The notes beneath the pieces are model-generated. The model ran no database searches. It was not told the origin of the DNA and saw nothing but the letters and a program-made list of their open reading frames with translations. Below are positions 63,996 to 64,000 of a stretch of 64,000 nucleotides of DNA, piece after piece; within the stretch, counting starts at the first letter, position 1, and each line of letters opens with the position of its first letter. The stretch comes from an uncultured Methanocorpusculum sp. GTDB lineage: Archaea; Halobacteriota; Methanomicrobia; Methanomicrobiales; Methanocorpusculaceae. The position numbers and the translations under genes were made by a program. The stretch is taken from NCBI RefSeq assembly GCF_963667985.1, contig NZ_OY764081.1:186001-250000 (forward strand), written 5' to 3'.

Positions 63996-64000
63996 GATCC

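Overview
The window comes from a methanogenic euryarchaeon. A Methanomicrobiales member such as Methanocorpusculum is my best guess, but the taxon is inferred. Support: a fused formaldehyde-activating enzyme/hexulose-phosphate synthase plus a separate hexuloisomerase, an HdrA-like flavoprotein, archaeal UMP kinase, archaeal-type pantetheine-phosphate adenylyltransferase, Alba, tRNA genes without encoded CCA, a tRNA-Trp whose intron carries a box C/D guide RNA, TATA-type promoters and T-rich terminators. Most genes are moderately GC-rich and densely packed. A few islands are visibly AT-richer and look acquired.

Layout. 1-9 kb: the 3' end of an oligopeptide-type ABC ATPase gene, a frameshifted anion permease, alba, asd, serS, acyP, an interrupted pyruvate-kinase-like gene and gdhA. 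9-18 kb: cbiZ, dcd, an M1 aminopeptidase, an HTH protein, an MBL hydrolase and a three-gene metal/corrinoid-type ABC transporter with two disrupted genes. 18-24 kb: amrS, an FKBP isomerase, CYTH, UDG-like, phosphoesterase and acyltransferase genes. 24-27 kb is an accessory island: fic, a 1.2 kb repeat-rich spacer and an AT-rich membrane protein. 27-33 kb is a five-gene minus-strand operon (gamma carbonic anhydrase, short HdrA-like protein, mtnA, DUF116, uvrA). 33-36 kb is a second island with an unknown AT-rich gene between repeats. 36-52 kb holds a P-type ATPase, a cyclase, an aldolase-like enzyme, a TrmB regulator, amtB, a double-length fdhD, the hxlB/aminotransferase/M42 cluster, fae-hps, a phosphate transporter pair and rubrerythrin. 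53-55 kb is an AT-rich GHKL ATPase/nuclease gene containing 13 perfect copies of a 15-bp repeat. 55-64 kb is housekeeping: PH-domain protein, tRNA-Trp, pyrH, tRNA-Pro, nth, MFS pump, coaD, fhs, tRNA-Thr, two gene fragments and the 5S rRNA that ends an rRNA operon entering from beyond the right edge.

Metabolic links: HxlB and Fae-Hps together allow the reverse ribulose-monophosphate route to pentoses. GdhA and AmtB cover ammonium uptake and assimilation, and their upstream regions share a 13-bp motif (12 of 13 identical). CbiZ could have been served by the now-broken ABC importer.

Three themes stand out. (1) There are many gene lesions: a 34-bp tandem duplication, two in-frame TGA codons, a one-base frameshift, a Walker A substitution and a junction of two truncated genes. 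(2) A dispersed repeat family occurs in six copies and borders the AT-rich islands. (3) The most unusual coding locus is the GHKL/PD-(D/E)XK protein with a pentapeptide repeat tract inside its predicted nuclease core. No CRISPR array was seen.
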